Below, in pieces: positions 61,791 through 64,000 of a DNA stretch of 64,000 bases. Below the pieces are notes generated by a model that ran no database searches, was not told where the DNA came from, and saw only the letters and a program-made list of their open reading frames with translations. The translations under genes were made by a program, and so were the position numbers. The stretch's first letter is position 1. Every line of letters begins with the position of its first letter. Source of the stretch: Holophagae bacterium (lineage in GTDB: Bacteria; Acidobacteriota; Holophagae; Acanthopleuribacterales; Acanthopleuribacteraceae); the NCBI GenBank assembly GCA_030429565.1, contig JAUIFE010000018.1, positions 112,481-176,480 of the forward strand, written 5' to 3'.

Positions 61791-63515
61791 ATGATTCGTC
61801 CCTTCGCTTTTCGAGCGATCGCTTTCGTGTGTCTCGTCCTTAACATGAGTCTCATTTTTGCGGGCTCTATTGATCCCGCCATTTTTCAAAAGTTCGAAGA
61901 TCTCGCCAATAATCCCATCGCCAAAATTGATCCACAAGAAGGTGTCCGAGTTGTCGTGCAGCTCAAATATTCAGGGTTTCAAACACTGGATACCTTGTCA
62001 CCGGAAGCATTGGCCGAAGCCTGCGAAGATACCCAAGTCGCCTTTATCGATCGGCTACGCGCCAACGGCCTGGCCACCCTCGACAAAAACGCAAGCCCCG
62101 ATCTGTTCGAAGTCGCCTTAATGCTGGATTACCAGCCGGCCGTTGCCGGCTATGCCTTGGATGAAGAAACCATTTATCAACTGGCCGAGCTGCCCGAGGT
62201 CGAAGTCGTTCAACTCGATGCCCTGAATCAACTGTTCGACGTGGAAGGACGTCGCCTCACCGGCGCCCGCACGGCTGCCGATCGCGGCTACACCGGCCGC
62301 GGTGTTGGCGTCGCGGTCATTGACGGTCATTTCGACTTGTTGCATCGCGAAATGGGTGGAAGCACCCGTTTGCCCAACAGCGTCATGAAGGGCGGCCGCA
62401 ACATTTCCGCCAACGCCGGTAACATTCATTCACAAAGTCAGCAGGAGTGCTACCACGGCACCGGCGTCGCCTCGATTGTGCGCCGCTACGCGCCGCAGGC
62501 CGATATCTACGGCCTGGTTGTGTTCCCCAACAGCTACGACTCCAACCTCGCCGCCGCCATCAACTGGACCGTCACCAACCGCAACGGCGTCGGCGGCGGC
62601 GCGCCCATTCGCGTTGCCAACATGTCACTGGGGGGTGGCCGAAACAATGGTTACTGCAACACCAGCGTCGTCCACAGTGCCGCCGGCACAGCGATGCGTA
62701 ACGGCATTTTGGTCGTGGCCGCCTCCGGCAACGAGGGTTGGGTCGGTTCCACCGCCGCCCCCTCTTGTTCGGCCAACATCATTTCCGTCGGCTCCGTGTT
62801 CGACGCCAACAACGCCAACTACTCGCCGTTCCCCCCGGCTTATTGCGCCGACAACAGCCCTCGCGTCGATGAGCGCATTTGTTACAGCAACACCTCTTCG
62901 GTTTTGGACATCTACGCACCATCGGAAGAAGTCATTTGCGCCCGTTGCGGCGGCGGTACAGCCCCACTCGGCGGCACCTCTTCCGCCAGCCCGGCGGCGG
63001 CGGGCATGATCGCTCAATTAATAAGCGCCGACCGGGGTTACATTGGCAACAAAAACGCGGTAGTTGAATTGTTCCGCAGCACCGGCGCCAACGTGGCCGG
63101 CGACAGCGGTAAAAAACGGATCAACATTTTAGCGGCCATAAATGGCGGCGGCGGTGATGGCGGTGATGGTGGCGACGGCGGCGATGGTTCCGACGGTGGC
63201 GACGGCGGCACCTGTCGCGGTGATTCCTTCACGGGGTCCCTGGCCGGCGGCGGCGACGGCGACAACCATCCCAACGGCAATTACTACTACGCCCAACGCA
63301 ACGGCGTCCATCGCGGTTCCTTAACAGGGCCGTCACGCGCCAACTTCGACCTGTACCTCTACAAATGGACCGGTCGCTGGCAGGTTGTGGCCGCATCCAC
63401 ATCTCCAGGCGCCAACGAAACCGTGACCTATAACGGAAGCACCGGGTACTACTTCTGGCAGATTTGGTCCCGATCTGGCGGGGGACGCTACGAACTATGC
63501 CTAGACACCCCTTAA
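61791..63515 (+). CDS. Secreted subtilisin-like serine protease (S8) with a Gly-Asp linker and C-terminal PPC-like domain
   Basis: 574 aa from ATG 61791 (AAGAGGAG upstream) with a signal peptide (1-25, ending IFAGS). The pro-region (26-150) resembles inhibitor I9-type sequences. The protease domain has Asp178 (VAVIDGHFD), His222 (CYHGTGVASIV), oxyanion Asn313 (AASGNEG) and Ser397 (GGTSSASPAAAGM). A linker of about 25 residues, rich in Gly and Asp (GGGGDGGDGGDGGDGSDGGDGG), may bind calcium. The last 100 residues form a PPC-like beta domain (DLYLYKWTGRWQVVA) with two cysteines. The catalytic Asp block has an unusual GHFD in place of GV/GID. The protein is exported, probably self-processed, and extracellular. 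Confidence 0.95.
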   Translation: MIRPFAFRAIAFVCLVLNMSLIFAGSIDPAIFQKFEDLANNPIAKIDPQEGVRVVVQLKYSGFQTLDTLSPEALAEACEDTQVAFIDRLRANGLATLDKNASPDLFEVALMLDYQPAVAGYALDEETIYQLAELPEVEVVQLDALNQLFDVEGRRLTGARTAADRGYTGRGVGVAVIDGHFDLLHREMGGSTRLPNSVMKGGRNISANAGNIHSQSQQECYHGTGVASIVRRYAPQADIYGLVVFPNSYDSNLAAAINWTVTNRNGVGGGAPIRVANMSLGGGRNNGYCNTSVVHSAAGTAMRNGILVVAASGNEGWVGSTAAPSCSANIISVGSVFDANNANYSPFPPAYCADNSPRVDERICYSNTSSVLDIYAPSEEVICARCGGGTAPLGGTSSASPAAAGMIAQLISADRGYIGNKNAVVELFRSTGANVAGDSGKKRINILAAINGGGGDGGDGGDGGDGSDGGDGGTCRGDSFTGSLAGGGDGDNHPNGNYYYAQRNGVHRGSLTGPSRANFDLYLYKWTGRWQVVAASTSPGANETVTYNGSTGYYFWQIWSRSGGGRYELCLDTP

Positions 63516-63927
63516 TCCACACTAGCCAAACACATCAATCCAACCCGTGATCCACCAACCGGACAAATAAGCGGGTAAGCAACGCGGGACCCTCGAGTCC
63601 CGCGTTTTGTTTATCGTTCACCAGCAGAAAGACAGAAACATCCATCGAACCGGTGCCGTCCAAGCTTGCTCTCAGACCTGAATTGCGCGATTCAGGTGGA
63701 TGAATTCGCGCAATATGTCGGTGCGAAACCTGTTGAAAAAAGCCACCGGGGTCGCGCACCGCGCGTAACGGCAGGCACGGCGAGCATTTTCACGAGACGT
63801 AACAGCTATTTCACCGTTAAGAATCGCTCAACTCAGGTTAGCGCCTCAACGGTGCATGTCCCCGCTTTTGAGGCCCTATCTGTCAGGATAGTTGTCAGTT
63901 CAACATTTCTGGTACAAAGGTGCGGCC
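63516..63927. other. Intergenic region between the subtilase and the transposase
   Basis: After the subtilase terminator there is no supported gene. A direct repeat TGTCAG-N6-TGTCAG (63881-63898) and the AT-containing stretch leading to the transposase ATG may be the left end of an insertion sequence. Confidence 0.4.
63581..63610 (+). terminator. Terminator of the subtilase gene
   Basis: Perfect ten-base stem AACGCGGGAC/GTCCCGCGTT, six-base loop, then TTTGTTT, 65 bases after the subtilase stop. Confidence 0.85.
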
Positions 63928-64000
63928 ATGTCTTATTCACAGGAATTCCGGGAGTCTGCGGTCAAAAAGTTATTCGAGCCGAATTGCGAAGGGCTCAAGC
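63928..64000 (+). CDS. Transposase N-terminus (IS3-type OrfA/HTH), runs off window
   Basis: ATG 63928 opens a frame that is still open at the last base. The 24 visible residues begin MSYSQEFRESAVKKLFEP, the usual first helix of IS3/IS2-type transposase OrfA HTH proteins (pattern YSxEFRexAVkk). The insertion sequence must continue to the right. The exact IS family cannot be assigned from this fragment. Confidence 0.6.
   Translation, partial: MSYSQEFRESAVKKLFEPNCEGLK

Noticed and set aside
63142..63324. Tandem GGCGATGGT-like repeats read as a DNA repeat array
   Set aside because: They encode the Gly-Asp linker of the subtilase and need no separate explanation.
63535..63759. 74-codon minus-strand frame after the subtilase
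   Set aside because: It contains the subtilase terminator and has no ribosome site.
1..64000. CRISPR arrays, rRNA and tRNA genes
   Set aside because: No regularly spaced repeats, and no T-loop/anticodon-like patterns or rRNA segments were seen by reading; a dedicated tRNA scan would be decisive.

Overview
The window reads as chromosomal DNA from a Gram-negative, free-living, probably marine or host-associated bacterium. The outer membrane is implied by a PagL-type lipid A deacylase, HlyD-type periplasmic adaptors and many exported proteins. A chitin-directed LPMO, a subtilase and a secreted beta/gamma-crystallin-like protein suggest polymer degradation. Codons are mostly C-ending. The gene mix (Npt/MFS transporter with HEAT repeats, HprK-related kinase/PqqD operon, C39 exporters, propeller-GGDEF sensor) recalls Acidobacteriota of the Holophagae/Acanthopleuribacter type, or a deltaproteobacterium-like lineage. 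That placement is an inference from gene content, not from a marker gene. I found no rRNA, tRNA or CRISPR array.

Layout. 1-7.4 kb (mostly minus strand): a truncated HlyD adaptor, a secreted metallophosphatase fused to a FAM20/PI3K-like kinase fold, a cyclic-nucleotide-binding protein paired with a large transporter-HEAT protein, and a GlsB/YeaQ-type membrane protein. 7.8-12.6 kb: a secreted isoaspartyl peptidase, a PilZ protein, an AcuR-like TetR repressor with two identical operators (one on itself, one inside the promoter upstream of a PagL-like lipid A deacylase), and an FKBP isomerase. 13.4-22.4 kb: a nitrogen cluster made of a GAF-AAA-Fis sigma-54 activator, amtB behind a sigma-54-like promoter with repeated dyads, and gltB behind a structured, terminator-bearing leader. 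gltD is not next to it. 22.7-29.4 kb: an export island with a small minus-strand gene, a C39-peptidase ABC exporter, a HlyD adaptor, a 62-aa double-glycine precursor peptide with its own promoter, and a Cys-rich metal-binding-type protein.

29.4-41.4 kb: a propeller-GGDEF sensor, a ten-motif beta/gamma-crystallin protein, frmA-frmB formaldehyde detoxification, a chitin LPMO, an internally duplicated orphan protein and a DTW tRNA-modifying enzyme. 41.4-48.2 kb: a TerB-like protein, an ECF sigma factor overlapping a membrane protein (candidate anti-sigma), and a tightly coupled minus-strand operon of PqqD-like, HprK-related kinase, nucleotidyltransferase and MptE/DUF115-like proteins. 48.6-55.3 kb: a retropepsin-like protease, then an operon encoding a specialised Hsp70 machine (helical protein, J-like protein without HPD, GrpE-like, DnaK-like, zinc ribbon). 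55.3-64 kb: XdhC, a second TetR, a pgi-methyltransferase-MAPEG operon, a PPC-domain gene remnant, a subtilase and the start of a transposase.

The three best candidates for undescribed biology are the HprK-related kinase/PqqD/nucleotidyltransferase/MptE operon, the divergent Hsp70 operon, and the C39/HlyD/GG-peptide/Cys-rich-protein island.
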